Positions 13,695-24,308 of a DNA stretch of 64,000 nucleotides are shown here, one piece after another. Origin of the DNA: Onchidella celtica. Its lineage: Eukaryota; Mollusca; Gastropoda; Systellommatophora; Onchidiidae. Each line of letters starts with the position of its first letter. Positions within the stretch are counted from its first letter, which is position 1. The stretch covers positions 40,117,846 to 40,181,845 of the forward strand of contig OZ007575.1 in assembly GCA_963931925.1 (NCBI GenBank), read 5' to 3'. The position numbers were made by a program, and so were the translations under genes. The notes beneath the pieces are model-generated. The model did not search any database, was not told the origin of the DNA, and saw only the letters and a list, made by a program, of their open reading frames with translations.

Positions 13695-14413
13695 GTGAGT
13701 CTGGGCAGTAGGGGAAGACACACAGTGCCTTCATTATATCATTCTACAGCCATAACGTTCGCAAAAATCACTATCTCAACAACGGTGAGCATTTTTACAT
13801 GCGTCACGAGGCAGCTACCTAGTTTTTGTATAGATGTATTACATTAACACACAATTACGCCCCCCCCCCCAACCACACACACAGAAAATGTCGGGGCAAA
13901 TGATACCTGACAAAAGCAAGCTTGTGTGACTCAGATGCACGACGAAAGGAATGTATGAATGCATGTAGCTTGTTTCAAAAACGGTGCATCATGTCTCAAG
14001 AATGACAATAAGGCCTTCAACATTATCTAAACAGTGTCATGGACTCCGAATAATGAGACAGAATTTACAAAGTTTTGACAACCTCCTAGCGCTTCCACAC
14101 CACCTCCACTAAAAAAGAAAACATGCGTTCAGAAAGTACACAATAAATTATATTACAATTTAATACAAAGCACACAAATACGAACAATTTTGTTGGAAAT
14201 GATAAAAAGGGTACTATACTCGCGACGTTACCCAGTCAAGCTTTTAGACCCGATGGCACAAGAATGATATTATATTCTATCCTCATTTACCGCCCACCAA
14301 AGAAAACCATACAACGCCCCGGTTCAGAAACTTACAAACCATGTCTATAAATAAGATCCACTAGGTTTCAACTGTTCCACACTTCATTGTGTTCCCTCTC
14401 TGTACTGTTTCAG

Positions 14414-14563
14414 ATCTCGGCACGAGTCCTCCTGCTCCGATTTTCCGTCACCAGATTCCAACCCTCCTTCCTATGACGGTGCCTGCCGAGGTCGTTCACG
14501 TTATAACTCGGGTATAGAAGAGAATGCAGCCTTGCTGGTGGACGTGACCAGTTCACACAGATC
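14414..14563 (+). CDS. Next exon of the same Ser/Arg-rich protein
   Basis: The exon is preceded by TGTACTGTTTCAG and followed by GTAAGT at 14564. Its first base completes the Arg codon left open by the exon ending at 13694, and the 150 bases then stay open. The peptide reads SRHESSCSDFPSPDSNPPSY and later YNSGIEENAALLVDVTSSHR. It contains a PPSY motif, which in other proteins can bind class I WW domains; that role here is inference. It ends after two bases of a codon. The intron between the two exons is 719 bp. Matching phase across two independent good splice junctions is the main evidence that this is a real gene. Family unknown. Confidence 0.75.
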
Positions 14564-14744
14564 GTAAGTTCTAATTCTTGATCATTCAGATGCCCTACAA
14601 CCAGATCCCATTACTAAACCTCATGCTGCCATATCCCCTATTCCTACCAAGTAATGATTATCAGTAACCACAAGTATCTGACAAGATACCCAACATCTTC
14701 ATGTCTCTCTCTCTCTCCCACATTCACATGGTTCTTTTTTTCAG

Positions 14745-14823
14745 ACTTCAACAAAGCCAGATACATCAAGACATTACTTTTGCTAAACACCAACTACCCC
14801 AGCATATTGACACATATTTCTGA
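14745..14823 (+). CDS. Possible terminal exon of the 13.5-kb gene
   Basis: A long pyrimidine tract ending TTCTTTTTTTCAG lies just before 14745. Splicing from 14563 to 14745 (a 181-bp intron) keeps the frame and adds about 25 residues (LQQSQIHQDITFAKHQLPQH and so on) before TGA at 14821-14823. The peptide is Gln/His-rich and has no recognisable motif. The exon could be a genuine last exon, an alternative short isoform, or a chance acceptor. No poly(A) signal was verified. Confidence 0.35.
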
Positions 14824-14829
14824 CGCTGA

Positions 14830-17800
14830 AATTTCGCAGACAATTTCAAATTTCAAGACTCCGAATTATTGAATAGTGGGCAAAAAGCCAGGTTTCAACT
14901 CGACACTCACAGCTTGTCTCACAATTGATGCAACGTTATTACTAATTTTGTTACATGTGAATGTGGCAATATTTTGATTCCCCTGCCACGAGTGCCAACA
15001 TAGTTTTATTTGTTGTTGTTTTTTGGACGCAGCCCACCGCCAGAGGAATAGAATGAGGAAGGCCTAATGAAGGAAGAAAAAGGGTAGGGGAAAATTAGCT
15101 TTCCTGTGTGCAATATATCGCAGTCTGTGCATAACTCTCCGAAAAGAGACAAAGCTGTCATGAAATATTCATAGCACTCTGGAAAATTAGAGGTCACTGT
15201 GAACATTTCAAGCCACAGATCAGGAACAAAACCTTGAGCCAGAATGGAAAAAAGCATGGCCTATTAATTTAGAGAAAGGTTCCTGGGGAATATAAAGGCT
15301 GCAGTGTATTTGATGAGCCATCTGTCCCACTCAATCAATATCAGCTACAGTCCCTGTATATATGTGAGTTTCGTGCTACATCATTAATCAGCACGGCTCT
15401 TTTGCTCCACCTCCACTATCCCCTCCCCTCCCCCTTTTTGTTTTTCAAAAGATACCGAACTTTGCCCCGTTTGACGAAATACTGTCAATTTCCACCCAGC
15501 TATTCTTCCAATAAATAGATTTAGCTGAACCGACTGCACAAATTATGTCATCTCAGAGGATATCCTTTTACCTTCAGTTTTTACTTGGTGAACGTCCTTT
15601 TGTAAATCGATTACGACAGTGTCTTCTTGCCGTCCCAAGAGATGAGAGATTTACAAAAATTTCACGAGAGTAACATGTCACTTGTATGTATTGGCTCAAT
15701 GAGGCCAAATGATTCTGTCAGTGACTAGAATCTCTGTGTCTTCATTTGTGACTTACCAGTGTGTTCAGAGGGAAAGCAGCTATTGTGCATCAACTAAGAA
15801 CTAACTAAAACAAGGAAATGTGATCCTGACTATGCCAACTCATATATAATTTATATACATTATACACATACTTCATTCAATGTGGACTATTATTCATGCT
15901 GCAGCAAAAATTAAGTTCAGTACTTAAATGTGCAAAGACAGTGATATTTAAACATCACCAGCAGTGACACAGATCACCTAATGTCATCAGAATCTCAAGC
16001 CCAACCAAGCTCTGACTTATGACCTTCTTTAATAGTGCCAGGCATATGAAATGACAGTGTTGTCATACTTGTACAAATGTCAGACAAACTTCCTTCTGGC
16101 AAGTCAATGAACAAACTTCAATTCAGCCAGGGCAAATAGACAGCCGATATTTAAAGGAACAGAGTCAAAACTTACTGTCACACGAGCCATGCTTCTGTTT
16201 GCATCTCTCAGAAGATCTCAGTATGCCTAATAATGCAGCTAATATTGGAATCCAAAATATTATATTTGATACCGGATTGGCTTAGAATTCCATATAATTT
16301 TGGTTACTCCTGGAGATGTCTTCTCAGCGATGTCATATCTATTGATTGTTATTGACGACAGCCTTGTCTGTCGCAAGCTGAACTACATGTGTGACATTTA
16401 GAGAGAACAATTATCCTGCACCTTGTTGGGAAAAGCAGGTGGGGAAACGTTTGCACAGGCCATTGATTTGTGTGGCAGTTGAGAAAGTCTGATGTGCTGG
16501 GCTGGTGCAGGATGGAAACATCTTCATTTTATTTACCTGTCTGATTTAAAATTCTCATAATTCATCAGAGGGGTTAATGCTCAGCAAATCTGCCTGATTT
16601 ACTATGACATTCCAGACGCGATCGAGAGGCTGTGCTGCACTCTCTAACAACAATAAATTCAATTCTTCACGGATATTTTACCTGGATGTGTTTCCAGACT
16701 GGCCCTGCGAGTAAGTTGCTCTAGATAGAATTATGTTTATCATGATAAAAACAATGAAGTCCTGCCACTAGACACAATCTCATGTATTAGACAAATCACA
16801 ATATATTTCTTATGGAAACAATAAGAACAATATGTACTACATAATTTGAATGCAGTATGGTCAAGCAGAAATATCAGCCATGTTCACACTGTTAAGAATG
16901 CCTGAAGGCAACTCAAGCCTGAACTATCAGAACAATCTGTTTCCTGTGTCTGAGATCAGGACCTGCTATTTTATGTGTTGCCATTTCAAAACACTATCTT
17001 CAATAAGTGTACAACTCATGAAACTGATATTCTATCACCCATCGACATTGTTTTATCGTTCAAACAGTCTCTATTGCCCACATAGATGATATTGTGTACG
17101 GCCAATGCGGTGATAGTCCTGGTAATTTTCTCTGCATGTTCCACACCAGTGAGGTACACTTTGAACCTCAACCTTCCTTTAATGGGTGATTTCTCTCTAA
17201 TGCAGAGTCAAGAGTTCTGTTGCAGGCAGTACACCCTCTCTTCTTTTGTCATTCATGTGCGGTGCTGGTATCATAAACCTGCACCTTCATGGTGGGTTTG
17301 CCAGGCTATTTCCCCAACAATTCTCCAACTATTAATCCCTTGTTCATTTTTCTCTTATCCCTTCAACAATTTAATAAACAAAAATAAAAATTTACTAAAG
17401 AGGCCATTTTATTCCACAATATCTGAGTGAGCATATCCTTCACACTATACAATTTTTAGGCTTACCTTTCACATGAGGTAGTTTTTTTGTTTTTTTCCCT
17501 AGATCTTTTGGCATTAACTTCTGGATAAATCTCTAAATTTAAAACAACAACAAAAAGAATTACCCACATCTTTAAATCACCGGCTTCAAAACAAATTTAT
17601 CCACAAATCAAAAAACAAAAGTCCTTGAGATCAGTCTATAGTATGTTTCACACACTTAAAGTCACATTGAAAACTTAACTTTTACATTGTCTAAAAGTAC
17701 ACAATCAAACAACAATAAATCTCTTTCAAATTCATTTAGCTAAGTAAATTCCTATGTTTGTCTTTATCCTCTTAGTTTCGATATATTTAACTGGCATGCA

Positions 17801-18680
17801 GAGAATTTCATTTCTATATCACTAACCAAAAAGAAAGTCCCCTTCTGTATATATGTGCAGGGAGAGAACTCTGTAAAATTCCACCATTTCTTGACTAAAA
17901 AAAATTACCAGAACACAAATAACACCTTTTCATATGACTGTTTCAACAGAAATATTCGGAAAACCATCAGTCTTTCATAAATTATTTCTTTCACCAAACG
18001 GCTCTTCTACTCAATAACATTGTAAGCACTAATCTTTAAATGAACAAAAGTCAAAATAATGTCATTTTAGGCAAAAAGAAAATTACTCCTGATTATGGTA
18101 GAACATGCCTTACTTTTCGTCAGTGTGAATGGTTTATCTACAATTTGTATCATATGCAAAACAATTCAAGTAAACAAGTTTTAAAAAACTTTCAGATCAA
18201 AAACAGGTTACTTGCCACGCTTACAGAAAAACAGTGGGCAACTTGGTAATGAAATAGTAGATTCGAATTATCATGCTTACTGCCCTTTGTTTAGTTTGCC
18301 CTGCTCCATTTTATTCATGAGGCTATTTCATGCAAAAATGGAGTTCTAAGTTTACAGAAACATGGCATATATTTGAACACTGTGGTTGCTGAGGCTTTAA
18401 AGGGAAATTTTCCCATTGTTGCTGAGGCATCTGGGAATTTTCACAGAAGACTGCGGTTACTTACTAAAAATCTCATGAGCCAATGAGCCTAGAATTTTCA
18501 CTACTATGAAAATCAGAATCATGTCAAGACACATCACTTGGATTCATATATATTCCATGGAAACAAATGTAAACAATCTCAATATTTGAAAAAAATAGGT
18601 AAGAAATGCTTAAATGACAGCAAATAGGCACTAAAAGTATTTACCAGAGGCAGAGAGGAGTTACTTACAAAAAGAAGTCA
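14830..18680. other. AT-rich intergenic or intronic DNA
   Basis: No exon recognised on either strand. If SNRNP70 (first exon at 22815-22958, minus strand) is an intact gene, this could be its intron, but the expected RRM-encoding segments (for example RVNYDT or RGYAFIEYE) were not seen here in reverse complement. Near 18386-18430 there is a local duplication of TTGCTGAGGC-type sequence. Confidence 0.4.
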
Positions 18681-18689
18681 CTCAGATAT

Positions 18690-18840
18690 ATAACTGAGTG
18701 GTTTCTGTATTCATAAACTTTCCCATTTCGCTTTTCTATGCACGAAATTGAAAGAAAAAATAATGCTTGTAACTTGAAATTCTTCAGTGAAAATGATGAA
18801 TAGTTATATTGCTCCCAAGTTTCACGAAAAATATGGCGTC
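18690..18840. repeat. Dispersed ~140-bp repeat, copy 1
   Basis: The stretch from TTTCTGTATTCATAAACTTT to TGCTCCCAAGTTTCA is repeated with modest divergence at about 19493-19615 in the same orientation. The two copies flank a hAT-like element at 18986-19385. Origin unknown. Confidence 0.65.
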
Positions 18841-18985
18841 CTTGTACTTCCAAGATATCACACTTTTAATGACACATTTCCCGAAGTCAATTCAAATCAA
18901 ACATCGCAACCAGCAGCAATACCAGAAATGTGAATTGAGTTGAATTTAGCAACCAAAGTATCTTTCTTCAAGAGCTGTCAAAAGG

Positions 18986-19385
18986 CAGTGTTCCCAATAA
19001 CGCACGCGCGTGCGTCTGAGACGCACAGACAGGATGACATGAGCAGGGAAAAATCCACACAGAGTTTTACTGACGCACAAATTACAAAATTTGGGGGTGT
19101 CTGTGCGTCATCAAAGTCCGGCTTTCCGCAGAAGTGCGACTGTGTGATTATCGCGGTGCAGTGTTCTCAGAAACGGCAGATATTTCTCGGAAATGCGTTC
19201 ATGCGTGCCTCTGACTTAGGCCTGATGCGTTGAGAGTTGCGGCCCTTCCTCTTCTCGCGAAATATGATTAGTTTTTCTGTTTTGAATGTTTTCATGGTGA
19301 ATTATTCAACATCTGACAATGACTCTCACAATTTACAGCTGAGAGTCATGATGACTCTCACAAAAAAATCCTGTAGGGAACACTG
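18986..19385. mobile_element. Small hAT-like element with CAGTGTTCCC termini
   Basis: The left end reads CAGTGTTCCC and the right end reads GGGAACACTG, a perfect 10-bp terminal inverted repeat of the hAT type. The flanks (TCAAAAGG and AAAAGGGT) are similar but do not form an exact 8-bp duplication. The 400-bp interior carries CpG-rich inverted motifs (GCACGCGCGTGC) and GACTCTCA/TGAGAGTC repeats. No transposase is seen, so it is best read as a non-autonomous copy. Confidence 0.6.
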
Positions 19386-19492
19386 AAAAGGGTTTCCTCA
19401 GGCAATTATAAATACTTGCAATATATATAATATGAAAAGACATCATCAATACTATACCATAATAATCAATCATGAAAAAATTGCTATTCACA

Positions 19493-19615
19493 AGTTTCTG
19501 TATTCATAAGCTTCTCCATTTCACTTTTCTAAGAATGAAATTGAAAGAAAAATTAATGCTTACTTGAAATTCTCCTGCGAAATTGATGAATAGTTATTGC
19601 TCCCAAGTTTCATGA
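19493..19615. repeat. Dispersed ~140-bp repeat, copy 2
   Basis: Same family as the stretch at 18690-18840, with shared segments TTTCTGTATTCATAA, GAAATTGAAAGAAAAA and GATGAATAGTTAT. It may mark the boundary of a larger element or an old local duplication. Confidence 0.65.
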
Positions 19616-20200
19616 TGAAGGAAAATGCTTGGAACTATCTTGCTACACCAACTAAGCCCTCAGTGCTCAAAAAGACACACAAACTAAGTAACATCAATAT
19701 CAAATAAGACTTATAAGAGTTTTTAGTAGAACTACAACTGTCTGAGATTCCAGAAATTCAATCACAGAACTTACAGAAACCCAAGAACATCTGTAATTAT
19801 TTCACTGCTAATGAAATATTCATCTCCCTAACCACATTCATGTTCACATATCTGAAAGTTACAATTTTAAACCTTTTACTGAAATTGATTGAATCTTTTT
19901 TTAGTGTTTACATTAAGATCAAGTATTTGGCTCATATCGTTTTAACAACGGCGGTTCATGTCACACAGTGTAGTGCAGATAGCCTATTGCAATTCTCCTG
20001 CGCCATGAAAGGACTGCTTTTGTTCTTATGAAATCCTAGGTAGTTTAATTGCTCAGTTTAGTTTTGAGTCAAACTCAAAAGGTATTGCTCACTGGGAATC
20101 TCGTACTGCTCTTAACATATAATATCTGATATTAATGAAAAGTCACTCCCAGGTGAATAAGGATGCAACGTAAAATAACAGCCTAGCGATGTAATGACAC

Positions 20201-21300
20201 ATGATGCACAGAAGTAACCTTAGGACAAAAAAGCTGCAACACAGATCAAAACTTCAGAATGGTCTGCCAGTTCAGCATACTCCACTCTCTGGTTTATATT
20301 TAGACTCTGATAATTGCAGCTCTAAATTAAATAAGACAATTCAAGTCATTAACATCAAACTGATAGAATGGTCAAGAAAATGGCAACTGGATTTCAACAG
20401 TACTAAATGCAAAGTTTTGCACATTGGTCAAAAAAATCCTAAATTTAATTACAAAATATCAGGACTAGAACTTTCTAAAACTAAACAAGAAAAAGATGTT
20501 GGAGTATATTTTGATACCAAACTTAGCTTTGATTACCACATTAACTCATGTACAAAAGCAGCAAACAAAATAGTCGGGCTAATCAAGAAATGCTTTACAG
20601 GACTGGACCAATTTTCATTATTACTGCTGTATAAATCACTTGTTAGAAGTAAATTGGAATATGGCAATACAATATGGCATCCTCATTACAAAAGGCAATC
20701 AGTGGAAATTGAAAAAGTACAAAAAAGAATGATTAAATTACTTAGATACAAAAATATGTCATATGAGGAGATACTCTCAAAAATAAAACTGCCATCACTA
20801 AAATACAGACGATTAAGGAATGACCTTATTCATACATACAAAATCTTAAATAACGAAAACAGGATTGAGAGAGAAACATTTTTTCAAATTGGAAGATTCT
20901 CAAGAGGGGATGGAAGGAGATTAAATAACGAGAGAACAAAAACAAATGTAAGAAAAAATTTCTTAACAAATAGAGTCATCCAATATTGGAATAAGTTGAG
21001 TACTGAAACTAAATACTCCGAAAATATAAATATATTTAAAACCAGAATTGACAGAGATTTAGCATACTTGATGTACGAATCAGATTTATCTTAAATCTTA
21101 GTATAAATTATTTATGAAAACCTATGAAAGAACTTAATCCATGTTTTTTATTGAAATAACACAAATGACTGTTGTAGAAATGATATACTAACACAATAAC
21201 ACAAGCCACCGGAAGAGGATACTATAAGTCAAGAGATATAGAGGGGGCAACAAGAGGCTAAAAAGCCAACAGCCTTCGATACCATACCATACCATACCAT
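20201..21300 (+). mobile_element. 5'-truncated LINE: reverse-transcriptase C-terminus plus 3' tail
   Basis: An open frame (20201-21094, 297 codons) contains the C-terminal half of a CR1/Jockey-type non-LTR retrotransposon ORF2. After a divergent first ~50 residues come LIEWSRKWQLDFNSTKCKVLHIG, the 'thumb' segment (SKTKQEKDVGVYFDTKLSFD), LYKSLVRSKLEYGNTIWHPH, and a terminal domain ending in RDLAYLMYESDLS. The catalytic FADD box, the upstream palm motifs and the endonuclease are missing, so the copy was truncated at about 20.26 kb, as is usual for LINE insertions. After ~180 bp of 3'UTR it ends in (ACCAT)4 at 21281-21300, a pentanucleotide tail instead of poly(A). The absence of stops over ~270 codons suggests a fairly young insertion. 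Confidence 0.88.
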
Positions 21301-22810
21301 TAAATTACTGCCAGTCACATTTTTCGTAAATTCAGTGTGTTTCATTTCAGTGTTAAAAATTTTTACTAAAATTTCCACTGATGGACATGTGCTAAATAAT
21401 TTAGTACTACATTTCTCATTGGTAACAACAGTACCAAAATCAGAATTACAATCGGCTGTTTAGAAACAGCCTCTCCACAATCTCTCTTTTATCAGAAAAT
21501 TTGCAAAACTATACGGCCTGCACATGAACTACAAAACACAGTACCGATGAATAACAGGCATTACAAGACTACAGACTATATTACCTTTAATGGTGAACAC
21601 AAACCTCAGAAAACAACCCACCATCAATTAATTTGTCAGACCTCTGCAGTAAAATGAATTAAAATAGAGCAAACATGAGACGTATCCCAAGATATCTAAT
21701 CAATGTCAACCACATATGTGCAAAACACGGACAATTAAAATTGGAGACCTTCTCGCTGAAACAACAATTTTGGCAATTTAAGAGAATACCACCACAAACT
21801 TTCAATGAGGTTGCACTTAAGTGCACATCTGATTATCAATGACAACTTGATTAGCTTTCTGGAGGGACAACCAATACATCGAAACCTGCGAATGTTAGTT
21901 GTTACATGACAAAAACAATCATGATGCTTTCAGCAATGAAATTCTATATTCCAAACAATTTCTACACTGATCAATGAAACTTCTGAAGATGCCACTGACA
22001 ACAAGTGATGGCATTAAATTAATCTTTTCAATTTTTACTTTCTTGTAAGCCTAAGAATATTATTCCTGTGACTGGCATTATAAATTCACTATTTCACATT
22101 CAAAATGTAAAAAAAAAAAAAAAAAAAAGACATTTCATGTCATATTGCACCAAATGAAAAATGATCCACTGGTAATATACAAACAAATAGTTTGTTGCTT
22201 CAGGGTGGATTTATCATAATCTATCTAGATCTAAATCTAGATCTAGATCTCTCTCTCTCTACAACCCAGGCTAACATTCATCAACTGAGGTAATAAACAG
22301 AATTTAGTAGACTACTTCAAACTCCTAGCACAAACATATAAAACACATGGCCAAAAGACCTATGAGTTATTAAAAACAAACGCTTATCCAGCCAATCAAG
22401 TTTCATAAGGCTAAGCCTTCAAGAACACCCCAGTACACACTGTCACGTAAAGAGAGTGAGCACTGTGTCAAAAATGATTGACCTTATTATGAGGTGTTTA
22501 CTAGCATGCCAAGAGTGAGGAGAAACACCAGGCAGCACGCAAAATGAAGGTGAGAAAGAAATGTTCAGAATCGGGTAGTGCTGCTTTCCCTCTCACACGC
22601 TGAGCCAGGTAATATTTTCATCTTGGTTTCTGGCTGTGTGATCGAACATGCTGATGGCTTCCGCCGCTCTAGTCTCCGCCATTTTGGATGTGTTGTAAGT
22701 ACGAGGATTTCCCTTTGTATGTTGCATAAAATGCAAATGCAATTACTTAGAAGATGTTATGCATAATATACAATAACTCATGAAACAATATAACGATTCC
22801 ACAATAAATT
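21301..22810. other. AT-rich DNA downstream of SNRNP70 exon 1 (putative intron 1)
   Basis: Contains a poly(A) run near 22110-22128 and a palindromic (CTAGAT)n/(CT)n patch near 22220-22258. No further SNRNP70 exon was recognised in reverse complement. The donor at 22814 (GTAAAA on the minus strand) would open an intron here. Confidence 0.45.
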
Positions 22811-22814
22811 TTAC

Positions 22815-22958
22815 CTCAAAATCACCAAGGAATGCAGCTACACCGCCGTATGGCACACGTTTCTTTTCGTGTGGAAGTTTGTCAGCCGGTGGTAGAAAGG
22901 GTAGCGGATCTCTCGCGGCGAACAATGCCAGCAAATTTGGGGGTAGATACTGTGTCAT
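22815..22958 (-). CDS. SNRNP70: U1 snRNP 70 kDa protein, first coding exon
   Basis: The minus-strand ATG at 22958 opens [18 protein letters not shown], then [21 protein letters not shown] and FLGDFE. This matches the highly conserved N-terminus of U1-70K ([18 protein letters not shown] in vertebrates), a core subunit of the U1 snRNP that contacts U1-C and the Sm ring through this segment and binds U1 snRNA stem-loop I through a later RRM. The exon has 48 codons and ends in phase 0 at GAG|GTAAAA (donor at 22814-22811); the family continues after this Glu. The RRM and the Arg-rich tail are not visible to the left, so either intron 1 is long or this is a partial copy. The intact frame and clean donor favour a live gene. 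The start lies 1.14 kb from the Kv1 start on the opposite strand. Confidence 0.85.
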
Positions 22959-24100
22959 CTCGATATTTTTCTATTGCACTTACACAGACATCACTAAACT
23001 GAAAATCATTTAAACTAAGGGCAGCAGTATTCGTTGACTGCTCTCTTCGAACTGATGAAAACAAAGTGAAGCTAGGGCCCAGCAGTTGTTTTCTTCCGTT
23101 TCACGCGGCTTTACCACGTCCCTCGCTGAGCGTGCGACCTCGCAAAACCAGCCATTGATTTTACCTTCTGATCTGGTGGCGTACTATACGGTACAGGGTA
23201 ACTGGTCATTACTGCAGCGAATGAAATAGGCACGAGGATAATGTTATAAGATAATATACTTTGGATATAAAACCATTAAACAGTATATTTTTCCATCGTA
23301 TTTTAAAACTATCGTCAATTATCAACTTCAATACTATTTTCTTAGTCTAATTCGCCAAAGTAAATAATCGTGTTGAACCATTAAAGCTGATTGGCTGACG
23401 CATTAACTGGAATAAATCCCCTGTTACTTTATTTAGACATTGCCCTCCAGTTACCCCAACGTCTTCAAAGGTAAGTAATTTGTAATGTGTTTTGATCGAT
23501 CCTATGTGCTTTGTGGAAATTAATCATTCGCGAACTTAATCGACTTTTCCTGCTTTGGTGGACTATGTAAGCATAACTAAGTATGTAACCGACCAGCGGA
23601 CCAATCGCCTGTGTCGAAACCGCATAGCACACCCGTGTGTGAATCGAGGGCATAAGCAGCTACGAGTGGTGTCTATTTTTACTTGTAAATCATTAGCGCT
23701 CACGCTATCACTGCGCGTAAACGCATGTAGCGGACACAGTCGCACTGGTTGCGTTTTGGACGCATAGAAACTAACAGTGACATTCACGGAAGTATGTGAC
23801 CCATTTTTATAGGGTGTTGATGTATAGGAGAATTTCGTGTGACGTGACTATCAGTCGTAAGGGCAGCTCATCCTTTGATGTGATATTTCTGACAAGTTAG
23901 CTGTGAGTTCAGAAACGGTTCAAAGTCGCGTGTGACGTTAAAATAATCGATTTCATCCGGGGAACGAACAAATTATTTATGTCCGCCATATTTGTAAGTT
24001 TGTTGTGATCAAACATTGCGATATTGCACACAGGATGGCACGCGCATAAGATACAGACATAGGGAGCCTCAGAGAGGGTGGGACTCATGCAGACGGCAAC
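22959..24100. promoter_or_regulatory. Bidirectional promoter / leader region between SNRNP70 and Kv1
   Basis: The two start codons point away from each other across 1.14 kb. Sequence near 23090-23170 is relatively CpG-rich (ACGCGG, GCGTGCGAC). An inverted CCAAT box (GATTGGCTG) lies near 23388. TCAAAG|GTAAGT at 23471 is a strong splice donor that could end a non-coding Kv1 leader exon; a possible partner acceptor is TTGCACACAG ending at 24033. Transcription starts are not determinable from sequence alone. Confidence 0.45.
24035..24049 (+). promoter_or_regulatory. Four-codon uORF in the Kv1 leader
   Basis: ATG-GCA-CGC-GCA-TAA lies in the same frame as the channel start at 24101. Its TAA is the upstream in-frame stop that fixes ATG 24101 as the first in-frame start codon, provided this stretch is part of the mature leader. 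Confidence 0.45.
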
Positions 24101-24308
24101 ATGGAGGTTGCTATGGCGGGGATCGAGGGTAACGGTGGTCCTGCGGGGTACCGGGACAGTTACCATTCCACCCAACGGCCACATTTACGATCTTCTAATC
24201 TTCCAAATTCCAGGTCCTTTCCGAAGCTCTCTGAGGAAGACAATGCCAATGAGGATGGGATGGGCGCACCCGGGAACGACTATGACTCCTGCTGTGAGCG
24301 CGTTGTAA
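24087..24308 (+). promoter_or_regulatory. Out-of-frame uORF overlapping the Kv1 start
   Basis: The ATG at 24087 lies 14 bases before the channel ATG in another frame and stays open to 24308, so a ribosome starting there would miss the channel. Its context is poor (C at -3, C at +4), whereas the channel ATG has A at -3 and G at +4. Leaky scanning past it is therefore expected. The encoded peptide has no recognisable function. Confidence 0.4.

Noticed and set aside
22780..23013. Plus-strand 77-codon ORF over the SNRNP70 exon
   Set aside because: It is the antisense shadow of the conserved minus-strand U1-70K exon.
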